Source of the DNA: Aptenodytes patagonicus
Taxonomy: Eukaryota; Chordata; Aves; Sphenisciformes; Spheniscidae
Assembly: GCF_965638725.1 (NCBI RefSeq)
Contig: NC_134982.1
Coordinates: forward strand, 46,795,182 to 46,859,181
Direction of reading: 5' to 3'
Length of the DNA stretch: 64,000 nucleotides
Below are positions 24,901 through 38,232 of the stretch, in pieces. Within the stretch, counting starts at the first letter, position 1; the number at the start of each line of letters is the position of its first letter. The notes under the pieces were generated by a model, which saw nothing but the letters and a program-made list of their open reading frames with translations, did not search any database and had not been told where the DNA came from. A program made the translations under genes and the position numbers.

Positions 24901-27900
24901 TCCAGCACTTACACCTCAGCATGTATTAAAAACCCACCAATCTAATAATATGTTCATTTGCTGACCCCTAAACAGTACCCAACGGTGCAGTAGTGTAGCT
25001 ACGCCATATAGTGTGGATTATATTGCTGATTTGGAGTCAAAAATAAGAATGAGGATCCCATTTCTCTTCTCCTTTCTACCAGGGTGAAGCTGCAACGAAT
25101 CCCCCCCATTACAGTGGCGGTGCTGGGTAAGTGCACCACCATAATGGAATTCAGGTTTTGGATTGCCTTGTGGTCCCAGAGGAATGACAGCTATGTAAAG
25201 CAGACTAAATGATAACTTTTAGTCGTCCAAGAAACGGATGGTGCTTCCTAACCCTTAGGGTCTACTCCCAGTCCCAATAGCATAAAAAACAGCATTTATG
25301 GGAAATTCCAATGGAGTTTAATAGGGAATAACAAGCTTTCTATAGAATGCTTAGAACAACCCAGAAAGCACTGCAACAGGGATGTAATTCTCCATTCAAA
25401 CCTATTAGCTGCTAAATTTCTGTGGAATCTTACTGATTTCTTCCCTGTTCATTTCAATAAGGCTTTTCCATAGAAAAAAACTGTACCTTTACTGCAACCT
25501 ACACAGATACAAGGCAGAGTAAATCTGTATTGTTTAACAGGAGGTAAAATTGCTACTTTTCTTTTCTGTTACATACAAAGTGGGAAGTCTCTGCTGCATA
25601 AATTCCAAGCCTTTGATATGCAACAAAAATCAGTTCATACTCAACACAGCTTATTTCAAGAAGTATCATTATAAGTTAGGCTTAACTAACAGCAAATTAA
25701 AAGTACTCCACAGTATTCACAGAGGTCTCTCCAATAACTATCAGCCTTAGAAGAACATAGAGGGTGGGTTTATGCCTGCCATAATGTTATTGCTTAGGGT
25801 AGAGTAATAGCACAGGTGAATTTAGCTTCTGGTGATTAGTATTAAATAAAAAAACAAACAACAAAACTCTGAAAAAGCAGTGTGAAGTTACTGTCCAAAC
25901 ACATACAAAAGCCATGTTCATTTTAAGCTCCATTAGCAACACAGAGGGATAGAAGAAGCTGACACCCCACTGCCACTGGCGGCAGTGCCAAGGGTCCAGC
26001 TCACTTCAGAGGGGCCGGGGCTCCTGCCAGAGGGCCTGCCAGCAGGAAAACTGGTAGTGTTTTGAGAACGAGAAGAGCAAATAAATATTAAAAGCAGATG
26101 CCAGGCCAAAAAGGCGCATGAGATTGCCCTGTTCTTTATGCAGCAAGAGCTCCGAGACCAATTTTCACTTCTTCATTGTCATGAAAATATAATTCAGTCA
26201 CTCTTCATCCAGATACAAGTGTTGCAGTTTCTGTGAGCAGTAATTATGTGGTGGAAGCTTTGTCTGCTGGACAGAGTCCTTTGATTGCAAATTCATAATT
26301 TATAGGCAAGACATTTGAGGAGAGAAGCAAAAATTGGTCTCAGAAAATTTTGCAGCACCACTGCTCCTTACAGACGGTTCTGCCAGCCAAAGACTGCCGC
26401 ATCTCAATATGCCCTAAGAAGACCCCCCTCTTTCCCCTATCTTCTCATCTCAGGACACCCAACACATGCTAAGGTTTGTTTGCAGCCTTGTTTGACAGCA
26501 AAGATGAGGAAATGGGTGCTGCAGAGCTGTCTCAGTAAGGTCATTGCCAACCACAGATTCCCGTATGCAACAGAGGTCCCAAACAGCTTCCCAAAATGGC
26601 CCAAAGGTGAGCAATGCCTGGCAGTCTAATTTCCTATACATGTATGCTAAATAAAGTGAATGTATGGGACATGAATATTTCAGCACCTGCCAGCATGGTA
26701 GGTGCTCCTAAACCTGCTTTTAAACAGAACAGCATCCTTGTCTCATCCTATCTGCACGCTGGAGGGAAAAGCCCTTTGGATCCCATCTCTGTGTTTACCC
26801 TTGTGTTCTGTCAAAATGAGTCTGGTTCTCTTTTGTTTCTTCTCTCTTTCTTGTTTTAATTTTGAGTTTGATTTGTTTGTGTTTTGTGCAAACTAGTCAT
26901 ACAGAGAGAAATTGCTTTGTTTGATTCAATGCCTCTTGCTGTAGGCATGCTGCCTTTCTTCACTAAATTTGTAATTTGACTATCAATGTTATTGATGTGC
27001 AGAGAGGTTTTTGTGCATGGAGCTCAGGGTATCTCACAGCAGCAGAGATCTCTTTGGCAAGTTCTGTGTCAGAAACAAGGTGTGAAAAAATTCATTTTAA
27101 TATCATATGAAAAGCCTGAAGATATTGTAAAATACATGATCAATATAATGAAAAAATGTAATTATGCCTGCTGTAGAGCTAAAAAAGTGTAAACATGAGT
27201 GTGTGATTGAAATGAACATCATGTCTGAGCAGAGAAACAGCAAATGTGATTACCATAGTGCAAGCATTAGGAAAACGGGGTGGGATGAAGCCTAAAAGAA
27301 TGAAATGAAGATGTCTCAAGGGGAAACAGAGGGGAAGATCTTGGGTACAGGCTAATCCTTGGCTCACCTAGCTAGTAACTCATAATTGTCATTTAAACCC
27401 TGAAAAGGGAAAGAAACTCAGAACTGGTCACTATTCCTTGTACCAGCAGCTTGTCTCCAGCAGACTCAAACTGGTGATCCCAGGGGTTTGGCGGGCGGCG
27501 CTGGCACAGAGCCACGCAGTATTCATCTGGCTCCTGGATTTCTTTTTTGGCCTTCTAACAAAAGGCCTTGCTTCTTCCTGTAGAGGGCTGATTAGAACTG
27601 CTCCTTCATTTAATGTTACTGCAGAGCTTAAACCTTTCTCACACAGAAAATGTAGAAGATTTCCTCCCCGAGCACCTATTCACCAGCCCAAGCCACTGCA
27701 GTTCCTGAAGTGAAACGCTGCTGGCAGGGTGTCTTGTAATGGCCATCAAAACCTACTTCAGTGGCTTTAAGTAAAAGTAATTGTTTTCATTAGTTCTTTA
27801 TCTATATGGAATAGAAAATGGTGCGGGCCGAATCCTGACCTCCATTACATCTCATTAAATCTGGAGGAACAGTTTAATAGCTGTAAATGGAATGTAAACT

Positions 27901-29233
27901 GTAAGTGGTCTGTAGACTGGACATCAAGAACACCACAAGTATTTTTGCTGTGACTTCACACCAAGTCAATAAAGCTAACACAATACTTTATTTCATTTAG
28001 GGGAAATGTCTGTGGGCCACGAACACTTATTTTTCATGCTCACAAACATTTCAGTAATAATACAAATGAATAAAATACAAGCAAAGAGGAGAAAAGGTTT
28101 GTTAAAAATCTTATTTCTGCTTTTGCGATACTTTTGTATTGAACCCTATTTAAAAAAAAAAAAAATCTGTTCTTTGTTGCCATAGCAATAGATTCCCAGG
28201 GTGAAATTATATCATACTGCCTTTCTTCTAGGTTTCTGCAATGTGCAGTCACCACCCACTCTCCTTCATTACCATCAATAATCAGCAAACCCTCCCCACC
28301 CCCAGCCTCTATTCATCTGCATGTTTTGGGGTGGAGGACGTAATAGTTATTGTTTTGACAGGTGTAGAGAAGCCGAGTGAATTCTCAGCATGCTGAGAAA
28401 GCATGGGGTGTGCTGTCTGAAATGTCTCCAGTCCGGTCCCCTCCGACGACACCTGTGAGCGCCCGTCCATCCGCAGCCCCGTACCTATTCTGCCCACACG
28501 CTAACTGCTGGTGTCAGCTGTTGTAACACTGCACTGTGATCTGCTGGGAGGGGTGGGAGCAAGGACCTACGCTAGCCTGGCATTGCCAAAGAAATGTCAA
28601 GTTTGAAGTAGAACCCTGATTTCCTGAGGTAAAATGCTATTGCATTAACTCAGTGTGCCACCTCGCCCTTGCACCACAACAACTTCAAAATGAACACCTC
28701 CGTAGCAGATCGACAGGCCGAGCAGAGCTTGCAGAACACGCATCACGGTCTGAAGACTAGAACACAATGTAAAGTAATTTAGCAGGCTTGTACCAGGAAA
28801 AGAAAAAAAAAAAATCCTGGCCTCCATGTAATTATTCTGAAACAATGTACAGTTACCCCTCTCTCGCCGAGTATCTAGCCCTGCATTTAGCTGTATGGGT
28901 ATTTCTCCAAGGTTGGATTCACATATGCTTTTTTAACACTAAATCACCCAAATCAAAGCAAGTGGTTAAGTTAAATGGTTAATTCATGTTAAACACTGAC
29001 CTTGTTTACGTTATCCTGGTTCCATTACTTTAGAGGACCAAGCCAATTTATTCTATTGATTTACACCAGCTGAAGAACTAGCCCTGGATAATGTTCTGAC
29101 ATTTAATATTACTGAACATTTTTCACTTTATTTGAAATAGAAGCTACTGTTCTCTAGTGTTTCTTCATGTTCTCACTACTTACAAAAAGCAATGCAACTG
29201 CAGATTTACCAAGAGCATTGAAGGGACATGAGC

Positions 29234-29259
29234 TTCCTCCTTCCTCCTCCTCCTCCTCC
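29234..29259 (+). repeat. TCC trinucleotide tract
   Basis: Uninterrupted polypyrimidine run, mainly repeats of TCC, preceded by ttcctcc units. Simple repeat. Confidence 0.9.
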
Positions 29260-32200
29260 AGTCCCAGTCCTTTTCCATTAGCACTACTTTCACTCCAGAG
29301 TCAGAGGTCCTGGTTATGCGGCTGAGCCACCAACCCACCCACCTCCCTCGCTCAGATTCAGGGCTCCCCTTGAGCAACATTCACCAGGTTTTCAATAGTA
29401 ATTTCTAGTTTTTAATCTGAATTTCTTGGCATATCTTTGTTGTTCTTTCACATATCCTGACTAGATTTTTCTCTCATTAGCCAGCTTGTAGAATATTTTT
29501 GTTTTCTAAATATTGGTATTCTTTTGCAGAATAAAAATTGTTTTTCTAATAAAAACAGAAGTTTCTACATGGCTAAATAGAATGTACTGTAAAAAAAAGA
29601 AGTGCTTTGCACAGTATTAGGCGTTAGGTCTTTGCAACAGCATGATAGCTGAAAGCCAAAAAAAAAAAAAGAGACAGAACTCTTTCTCCTTGCCTGTCAG
29701 TTAAATTAGCTGCTAAATATGGTTTCAGGTACAAGACACATCATTGTTAATGTATGCCTTTGTTAATTCAGGAACAAGATCTTTTGAATGCTTACTGCCC
29801 ATTTAGTAATTCTTTATGGATACAATAGTGTCTATTTCAGCAATATGCATGTAAATAATGTATCATTTTTGTAATGTGATTATGAAAGAATCGTGATGCT
29901 ACTTTTTTGCTGAGAATACTAAAATAACATCCTGTATTTTAATGGTGGACAAACCCATGCTACTCCCTATGCCTTTAAGTCAGGAGAAGACTCAGGATTT
30001 GAAAAGCAGTGCCTTTGTTTAAGCACATAAGTAAGAATGTCACCCTTTGTTCTGCAGGGTGCTGCATGCTCGGATGCTCACCCAGCAGAGTGATTACAAA
30101 CTCTCCAGCCTGTACCTATGTGAGCAGTGGTTTACTCCACCAGATTCAGAGTTCACAATGCTATGCCTAGCATCTAGACCTCCAGATCTGCTTTGCTGAA
30201 TCTCGGCTACAGATTCCTGCAAGGATTTTGCATCCTAATGGGCAACTGTAACAATCACTAATAAAAAATATATTGGTTTTGGCAATGACAAGAGTAACAC
30301 CACTTGTCACACCTGTTCTATTTGTAGCTGATGAGCCTCCAGGGTATTTGGAGAAGGAAGGTCCTTGACTCAGGATGTAAAATCCTACTGGGACAGTTGA
30401 GTATGTAGGAATGCGACAGCTGCTTTTCCTTTGAAAATTGCACAGAAAGAAAATAATCACCAAAACATAGAACAAATCATCCATCCATCCTAGTAGCTGA
30501 ACTCATTAAGTAACTTGTTCAGCTTTATCCGTGATACAATAATAAATCAATTAAAGGGATACAATACTAAACAAATTAAAGGCACGCTGGGAGGGATTAA
30601 TTCAGCTGGGGAAAATGGATTCTACTCCCCCCTTTTAACACACTCTACATCATACAACACGGGAGGTGCTCGCTGCTGGCCGTCCACACCACAGTTGCAT
30701 CCTGCCTTGCTTTGGAAATTATTATTTCGGTCCAGAGCCCTTCCTCCACCATGTTTACTCCCAGCTTACTCCCAGCAAAGAGGTGCTATCAGGGAAACTG
30801 TCGTAACTCCCTGATCCTCAGCAGGCTATCGTAGCCATTCATAGCAAGGTGGAACATACTTAGGTTGGGCTACCTTGAGCTAACAATGCAACTAGGGGAA
30901 ATAAAGGGGATGGGGAGGGCCAGGGAACCTGTCCTGGTTTCAGCAGGCAATGGCCAGGCATCACAACCATTACTCTTTAAGCCAGGTGAAGTTAGAGATC
31001 AACCTCAGAAACTGCCATTTCATCAGGACAGATTTTTTTCTATACCACAGGGAACTTCAACTGAATGGATTACAGTACTTGAACAATATACAGTATCTCT
31101 TAATCAGCCAGCCAAGATTAAGTGTCACTTACACAACAGAAGCCTCTTGTACTTTTTTCCATACCCTTTTGCTTGATGAACCCTCCAGTTTGCAAAAACT
31201 TAGTTATACTCCTACCTAGCTCTCTGCATGGCACGCACACAAAAGCACTCTGCAGGATCAGAGTGTGTCATGTGCAGTACCTGGGCAAAGGAATTACGTG
31301 CAGAGGAAACTCAGTGCAAACTTCAAATTTCTCTCTTCAGAAATTACAGCACAAAAGTTTCATTGCCTGCTGTACGTGTAGGCAAGATAGGCAGATGGAA
31401 TGTATGGGCATGAAACATGCCAAACGTGATTATCTCCCAAACATCTAGATGACAACTCTGTGCAGACATATTTGTTGTAGATTCATGCTTAGGGATGTTT
31501 TGCTTTCGGAAATGCCCAAATACACTGAGCAAATGCTGCAAAACAGTCAAAGAGACATTTTTTTATATGCTAATGATTTCACACATAGGCATTTTGCCAA
31601 CAGCTGGAGAGTGCTACTCTCTTAACGCTCCCCCTGTAGCTAGTCAGGGTGCCAGGCAGCTGCTAAGTTCGTCCCATCCCATGATTTTCAAACTGCTGCC
31701 CTTGGTTCCCCAGTATTTTGAGGAATCTGTATCGTATACTAATCCAACAAAAGAAATCTCCCACACTTCTACCTTTAAGTGTCGCCTGCTGTGTCTGTTC
31801 TGGTTTAGCACTAGTCAAGTCTTGCATTATGAGCTATTCTACAAAAATTGTGATAGGCACATGCAAGCACCAGTGTGAAGATAAGAGTTTTGGATCAGCA
31901 CAGTGTACAGATTTTGAGATTCCTTTGGTAAATATTCTTTCAGAACAGAAGACACAATAATGCTAGCTGTAGTAACGAGTTATTTAATATGGACTCCACT
32001 GCAGTATATCTGTCATGCCAGACCTACTGAGACCGGAAAAATCTGGGCCAGCAGTTGGAAGTATTAATGACTTTACATCCAGATTTTCACAGTGCATCCT
32101 CAAAGAAAACACCATCACGTAGGTGTCTTGGCTCACGGGAGCTGACAGAGGCAGTCTTAGGGACTAACTGGAATAAGGAATTAAGCGTTAGGATAGCATC

Positions 32201-35200
32201 TTTTTTCAGTCATCATCACTTGCTTCAGCTGCGATATTGTGCAAGTCAGACTGATCCTACAGACATTCTGCATGTACAGTTTAGTCACGTTTAGCTAAAA
32301 AGAAAAATTACTTCCAGCAATTAAATACACATCCATGGTTTTGGGGTTAAACCCCGTATCCAGCCTGCGCTTCCAATGCCTTATCGGTAAAATTATTACA
32401 TTAAATACTACTCAGCATTTATTTCTAAGGATAAGGCTATGATCGTCGTATTACCGTACTACACGAAAGGAATTTGAACCCACAAGTGGCTTTGCCAGGC
32501 AGTGAGCCAAGGCCAAGCGTCAGCAAGCACGTTTCCCTTCTAACAGCTGACATCGGCAGGAAAGTGGTGCGAGAGGTTTGGCGGACCACAGCACCAAAAG
32601 ACACCGCCACAGGCACTATCCCACCGACCTCCTCTGCCCTTCACGTGGCTTTCTCTAAAGCTGGCTGTCATCCCTGGCAAGTGCAGTGAGTGCCTGTTCA
32701 GCATCTACAAGCATAATTACTTAACAACCCTCGCTGCTACAGAGGTGTAGTAAAGGACAATTAAAGCAACTGATGTTTGCAAAGCATTTGGGGAACGTTG
32801 AATGAAAGTAATTATATAAAATTAATTACCCTTATTAACTTTTTTTTAAATATATATACACTTTTGATTTTTTTGTTTGTCTCATGACTTAGATCGTAGA
32901 CCCTCCCTTAGAAAAAGAAAAAAGAAGAAATAGACATAAAGACAGGACAGAAAGTGCAACCTCATCCTGTCATCCATTACCTCTGGAAGCTTACTGATCC
33001 GAGTAAGTGTGTTTTCATGGTATCATATATTACTGGTAGGTCTGCTGAACTTTTATATATTTCAAAGCTGAGCAGCAGGAATTCTAATGCACACTGTGCA
33101 AGAACCTGATGCAAAGCCCATTGTTTTATGATAGTAAATGTTATAAATTAGTATTATTAAACATGCATATCACAATACTGACATGTCAGTCAAGTTCAAA
33201 GTTTATAGCGCAATATACTGCACAAATAAGGCCTTCAATTTCTCTGTAAAATTCTTGAAGTAGTTTGAGACTTACCAAGGACTTCCAGCAAGTGCTTTCT
33301 TGATTTCTTCTTTCAAATGTAGGTTTGGAGTGTTCTTTGGTCTGGCTGAAGAAAATTTACCAAACATGATGTTACATATTTGATTGGTTTTGTTTCTGTA
33401 TGAAATCAAGATCTTTGAGCTCAGAATTAAAAATCCAAAAATCCAAAGGACTTTCTCATGCTACTTTAAAATACATATTTTTGTCTCACAGAATATGTAA
33501 TCCTATATGCAACATAAAGATATATTATACTATTAAAAGTAGTATTTTAACTAAATGTTGCAAATTACACATTTACCTTACTGAAATTACACGTTAACAA
33601 AGTCTTTGTCAAAATGTTTTGACTTGGAGTAAACCTTCTTTTCAGAAAGAAACAGTTGTGCCAAAAATTTAGTCATTTGCAGTTTGTTTTGTGTTAAATA
33701 AATATACAATAACACAGAGGCCAAATCTACATGGGATAATAGCTATAGGAAATCTAAGTCAAAGAGATGTGATTGCTATTTAGTTCTGATTGTGGTTAGT
33801 GGTTATTCTTAGGTCATTTGTCAGAGGCTTTCATAACCTTAATTCAGCTTCAGGGAAAAGACCCATCCACGGTAGACTGAGTCTTCCTTTTTCCATCGAC
33901 AGCTTGACTTTTCCAGTGGAGAAGAGCTGCCCTGTGAGGGCATCGTCACAGGAGGAATGGCATACAGCTTTGTAACCCAAACTCCAGAAGTGCTTTGCCC
34001 ATGACTCTGGGTTTGGGCTTTGATTCAGGGAGATGCTGAAACATATGCATTTAAGCCCTCAAGTAGTTCAGAACTGAACTACTGAACTGTTCTGTTCAGT
34101 GAACAGAATCTGCTGTTCACTGGTCCAAGTCAGGCATTCAATTAATTGCCTTGCCAAATAGAGGCTTCATTGGGGGATGTACATGGTATGGGCCCCTGAT
34201 GAATAAACACATGAATTAGCAGATCCTAGATGAGCTGTAACTCTCTCGGGAGATGAAACACTTTTTTTTTTATGAGGAACTGATATAAATACCTAAAGAA
34301 AATAAGAGGCACTAATCCTTCTATGGTGCTTTCAGAAGAGCGATGTTGATAATTTCCCATGAACCTGACTTCTATGAGGTTTCCAAAACACAGCAATTAA
34401 ATGAATTTTAGCAATTTTTAACAAAAAAGTGTTTTGTTTATTGATTGAAATGCTAAGGAATGATTTTTCCAGCCTGCAAAATTTACTCTGCACCACTTAG
34501 TTGACCCTAGTAACAGTGCTAAAAGTATTGCCTTGTGAAGCTACAGATCTTGCCTTCTTTGTTAGCAGCTTCAGGCCTTTGTGAAAGGAATCGATGGATT
34601 CAGTCTACTTTCTGAGGGATGTGAGCCCTAATCACAGAAGTCACTGGCACATCTGGAGCTCCTTTTGAAGGAAAAATGCTTTGGGTTTACCAAAACTGAG
34701 TGGCTCTGTGACACTAATGGTCACCCTCCCATTCTGGTGTCAGCCCTGGATGTCTCCGATGAATACGGAACTGCAACTTTCAGGGCCAGTAACTAGATTG
34801 CCTTGTTAAGAAATTAAAATAGGTATGAAAAACCTATGAATCAGCACAGAGAACATGACACACAACCCAGGAAATTGCTTTTATAGTCATGTCAAAAATA
34901 AATGCTGATCTCTTAAAAAGAAAACTATACACAGAAGAAATAATAGCCAGCCTAAGTAATTTATGTTCTTTGCCATAATTAGTATCTTTCCTTACTAGGA
35001 GAGACATCTTACCTGGATGACAGAAACAAATCAGACAATGATCTTGAAAAGATTTATCCTGAAACAATACACTTAATATGCCTCCTTGTCTGTTAACTTT
35101 ATGTAGAAATGGCTGTGCAGATTCAGTAGCAAAGTGGCTGAAGAGTGCTATAAATCACTTGACTTGCAGAAATAATGTAGCCTTCCTTTCACTTAACACT

Positions 35201-36794
35201 GCTTGGGGATACAGATGCTTTCTGCAAATTTGAATTCTTTGTAATATTTATTGAGAAACAGAACACTTGTTTTTCTACATAGCAAAATATACATGAACTA
35301 CTTGACGTAGTAAGCTGGCAGGCACAAATCACTCCTTTAAAGACACATTTGTTGTTATTAATCTTGCTCCCGATCTTCTTTCACACTGAAATAATCTTAC
35401 CGACATTAGCATCACTCCTGATTTACAACAGTACAAGTAAGGAGTTAATATCACTTTATTATTTCTGTTCTATTACAATAAACAAAAAACACACATTGGC
35501 TTGAAATCACGGAACCATGAAATCATGGAGATTTTGCTACTGAGTTTATTAGGGTTGGATTTTATCCAATGTGCTATTAAACCTGTAAGCGCAAACCACA
35601 ATCACAATTGCTGAATTACATTTGACAGCAATTTAAAATCATTTTTCCCATTTACTACGTGTGCAATCCAGTATCATACTCATGGAAGCAGATGAGCATT
35701 TTAAAAGCATAGCAGTGGGGCTGGGTTTTCACCTACATTAAGTGTTCCCAGCCTGCAAGACGAGTGCCACCAGGCATAGGCAAGCCCTTTCAAAGTGGGC
35801 TGCATCAAACACAACCGGTTGAGTATTTCTCTGAAGAAACAGGAACGGTGCTTCAGCTGGCAAACGTCTTCTTTTGTACCTGTGTACACCACGGCACAGA
35901 CCTGCCGCCGCGGCTGCCTTCACTCGAGTGGGGCATGACTCCTCCTCAGGCACACAACATGGTGACATGTGCTGTTGCTGCTGCCACGAGAGTATTCAAA
36001 CACCACACTCAGGTCCACTGAGGGGCCTGAACAACAAAATTCAGGCATCCCAGACCTAGATGGACAGGCGACAGGAGCAAGATTTCCCCCTTCAGATATG
36101 GTTATTAAAGGAAAGGGAAAAGAGAAGCATTTTAAGCAATTCATTTTTCTGTTGATCCTATGCATCTCAGTAATTATCTCAGTTATGGCGTATTGATTCC
36201 AGTGTGCGCCTGCTCTTACTTGAATCAATAGTGAAAGTTCAATTGCTTCAGTTAAAGCAGGGCTGGGTCATAAGGAGTAATACCGAATTGCATGTTTGAG
36301 TAGCGCTTGCAATGCAAAATACATACAAGCTACAACGAATGTTACTCTTGTATGAGCTCAGGACCATCATAAAAAATCCTGAAACAAAGAAGTGAAAAAC
36401 ATCTGAAGATCAAGCAGGTGCTTCAAATTTCATGGGCTGGGTCCAGTGATTGTCCTCATCTCCAGCAAAGGAAGAATCTCTAAAAACAAAATGAACTTTT
36501 GAACCTGTATCCAGCGTTTGTTAAAAACCTTGAGCTGTGTTGAAAATCTGACAACCTAAAGTGTGTGAGTCACGTCTTTGAAACTTGTTAGAAATAAATA
36601 CATAGAAGATGGGCTGAAGACAAGGCACAGCATCATACTCCTGCATGTCTGGCTATAAATCAAATAGCGAGGGGTGCATAGTTCTGAACGTAACTCAGCC
36701 TGAGGAGACGCCGCCATGCTGCCCTCTTTGAAGACGGCTTTATGTAACTCCACATCCGGCAATCCATTCAAATGCCCTCCCTTCATTTTACAGA

Positions 36795-36852
36795 TGACGT
36801 CAGTGGAGGCACAAAATTTTCTGACGCTTGCCCAAGGTCACGCTGTGACTCA
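36795..36852. promoter_or_regulatory. Candidate distal promoter module: CRE, NR half-site, AP-1
   Basis: Seen directly: a perfect palindromic CRE (TGACGTCA, 36,795-36,802), an extended nuclear-receptor half-site (CCAAGGTCA, 36,832-36,840, of the ERR/SF-1 kind) and a perfect AP-1 site (TGACTCA, 36,846-36,852). The cluster lies about 1.3 kb upstream of the proposed first exon, outside the CpG island. From memory of the literature, a CRE/ATF-type site bound by C/EBP-beta and ATF6 mediates interferon-gamma induction of mammalian DAPK1. That this cluster is the bird counterpart is inference. Confidence 0.4.
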
Positions 36853-38040
36853 CTCAAAGAATTTCAGGGCTTCTGTACTTGTTGCCCTGTACCTGAAGAA
36901 GGCCAGGCTCCCTCAAGTACTAAATCAAATAAGTGTAAAGTCGTATGACTGCACTGAACTTTTTGTCACCTTTGATGAGCAATTCTCTTTCTGAGAGATC
37001 TCAAGAGTTGAGATGGAAGTTAAAAGCTGTTCATACAGCTGTCGTACCCAACATCACGTACTCACTCGAGGCTGAACAACACGGATGGGAGGAAAACAGA
37101 GCAACTAGGAAAAAACTCGCCTCCAAAATGTAAGCAGCAGTCGAAGTTCCAGCTTGGCATGGGACCAATACGCTACAGAAGACACCATGCACCGGGACAG
37201 CTGAACCTGAGCAGCAGCAGCACATGCGAAGATAGGAAACGTTAGCAAATGCCAAACATAAGGTGCAACACCCTGCAGAGACAATTTAATACATTCAGTA
37301 TTTAAAAAACGCTGACTATTGTTGCCCTTTGATAAAAGAATACCTGCAAACTGTGCTTAAATGCTTACCTTGTCAGGTGCCCGGGAGCACTGACGGCGCC
37401 GGCGGCTCCCGCCGCGGGCTCTGCGCTGGAGCACGCTTTGTGCGGGGCCGGGACCGCCCGGTGTGCCCAGGCTGGGCACGTGCGCAAGGCTGCAGCAGGC
37501 CTCCGGCACTCGCCGCTGCTGACGGGGGCCCAGGGCAGGTCCCGCCGCCGCGGACGCGGGGCCTGGGGCGGGTGCCGGGGCGGGGCGGCGGGCGGCGACG
37601 GCCGCGGCACGTGGCGGTGGCGCTGCCGCTGGGCGGACGGGCGGGCCAGACGGCGCCCTCCGCCGCCCCGCCCCGTCCTGCGGGGACCGCTTTTTGGACA
37701 GAGCAGGGTGCCAGCGGTGGGTGGGAGGAAGGCAGAGGCCGCCAGACCCTCGGCTGCCCCCAGCCCCGCTTCACCCAGCCCGGGGCGGGGCCGCGGCCGC
37801 CGAGCGGGGCGGGGGGGAAGGCGCGGGCTGCGGGCGGGCGCGGCCGGCGGGAGCACACAATGGCCGCGCCGGGAACCGCCCGCAGGCCCGCGCCGCCCGG
37901 GGGAGCGGGGAGGGGGCACGCCGCCGCGGGCTCCCCGGGCTGCCGGGGCGGGGCGGGGCGCACCTGGCCGCGGCGCCCGGCGGCGGCGGGGCAGAGGCGG
38001 GCAGGCCGCGGCGAGGGGCGGGGGGGCGGCGGGCGGCTTC

Positions 38041-38049
38041 CCATTGGCC
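38041..38049 (-). promoter_or_regulatory. Inverted CCAAT box (NF-Y type)
   Basis: CCATTGGCC contains ATTGG, the reverse of CCAAT, inside an otherwise almost AT-free island. NF-Y sites commonly lie 60-100 bp upstream of initiation, which would put transcription start around 38,105-38,145, shortly before the proposed exon 1 donor. Confidence 0.5.
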
Positions 38050-38099
38050 GGGCTGCGGAGCCCCGCGCGACGGCGTCGCGCGGTGCCTGCGCGCCGGCC

Positions 38100-38179
38100 G
38101 GGAGCGGCCGCGGCGCTGTCGCCGCCTCACAGGTCGCGGAGCGGCCGGGGCGCCGCGGCGGCTGTAGCAGCAGCAGCGG
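38100..38179 (+). other. DAPK1: Proposed non-coding exon 1 (5' end uncertain)
   Basis: The 3' end is placed at 38,179 because gcgg|gtgaga there is a good splice donor, and a good acceptor lies at 38,661-38,666. The 5' end is a guess from the CCAAT box at 38,043 and is not visible in the sequence. Mammalian DAPK1 also starts with a non-coding exon inside the CpG island, with the ATG in exon 2, which supports this layout. No ATG lies between 38,100 and 38,179. Alternative: no intron here and a longer continuous 5'UTR. Confidence 0.45.
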
Positions 38180-38188
38180 GTGAGAGGC

Positions 38189-38224
38189 GAGGGAGGGAGG
38201 GAGGGAGGGAGGGGAGGGAGAGAG
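38189..38224 (+). repeat. (GGGA)n tract, G-quadruplex candidate
   Basis: Consecutive GGGA units give more than four G-runs with one-base loops on the sense strand, the canonical G-quadruplex pattern, starting 9 bases after the proposed donor GT. Confidence 0.9.
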
Positions 38225-38230
38225 CGGGCG

Positions 38231-38232
<2 letters not shown>

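Larger units (their letters stand above)
17349..36794. other. Long gene-poor intergenic stretch
   Basis: About 19.4 kb with no recognisable protein-coding exon, RNA gene or transposon. Open frames are short (none much over 125 codons), on both strands, and lack domains. Local items are a 21-bp tandem duplication at 18,881-18,917, a TCC tract at 29,234-29,259, and several perfect short palindromes (23,527-23,563; 34,063-34,122; 35,515-35,570). The lack of genes together with a downstream CpG-island promoter fits the upstream flank of a developmentally or stress-regulated gene. Confidence 0.5.

Noticed and set aside
25968-25987. CACTGCC-actggc-GGCAGTG hairpin as a microRNA or structural RNA
   Set aside because: The stem is only 7 bp and does not extend into a precursor-length hairpin.
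30928-30945. ctgtcctggtttcagc resembling the start of some avian endogenous-retrovirus LTRs
   Set aside because: The match is under 20 bases and the following sequence shows no LTR body, polyadenylation region, paired LTR or target duplication.
31495-31878. 127-codon plus-strand open frame
   Set aside because: No domain, overlaps other frames of similar length, no promoter or splice context; consistent with chance.
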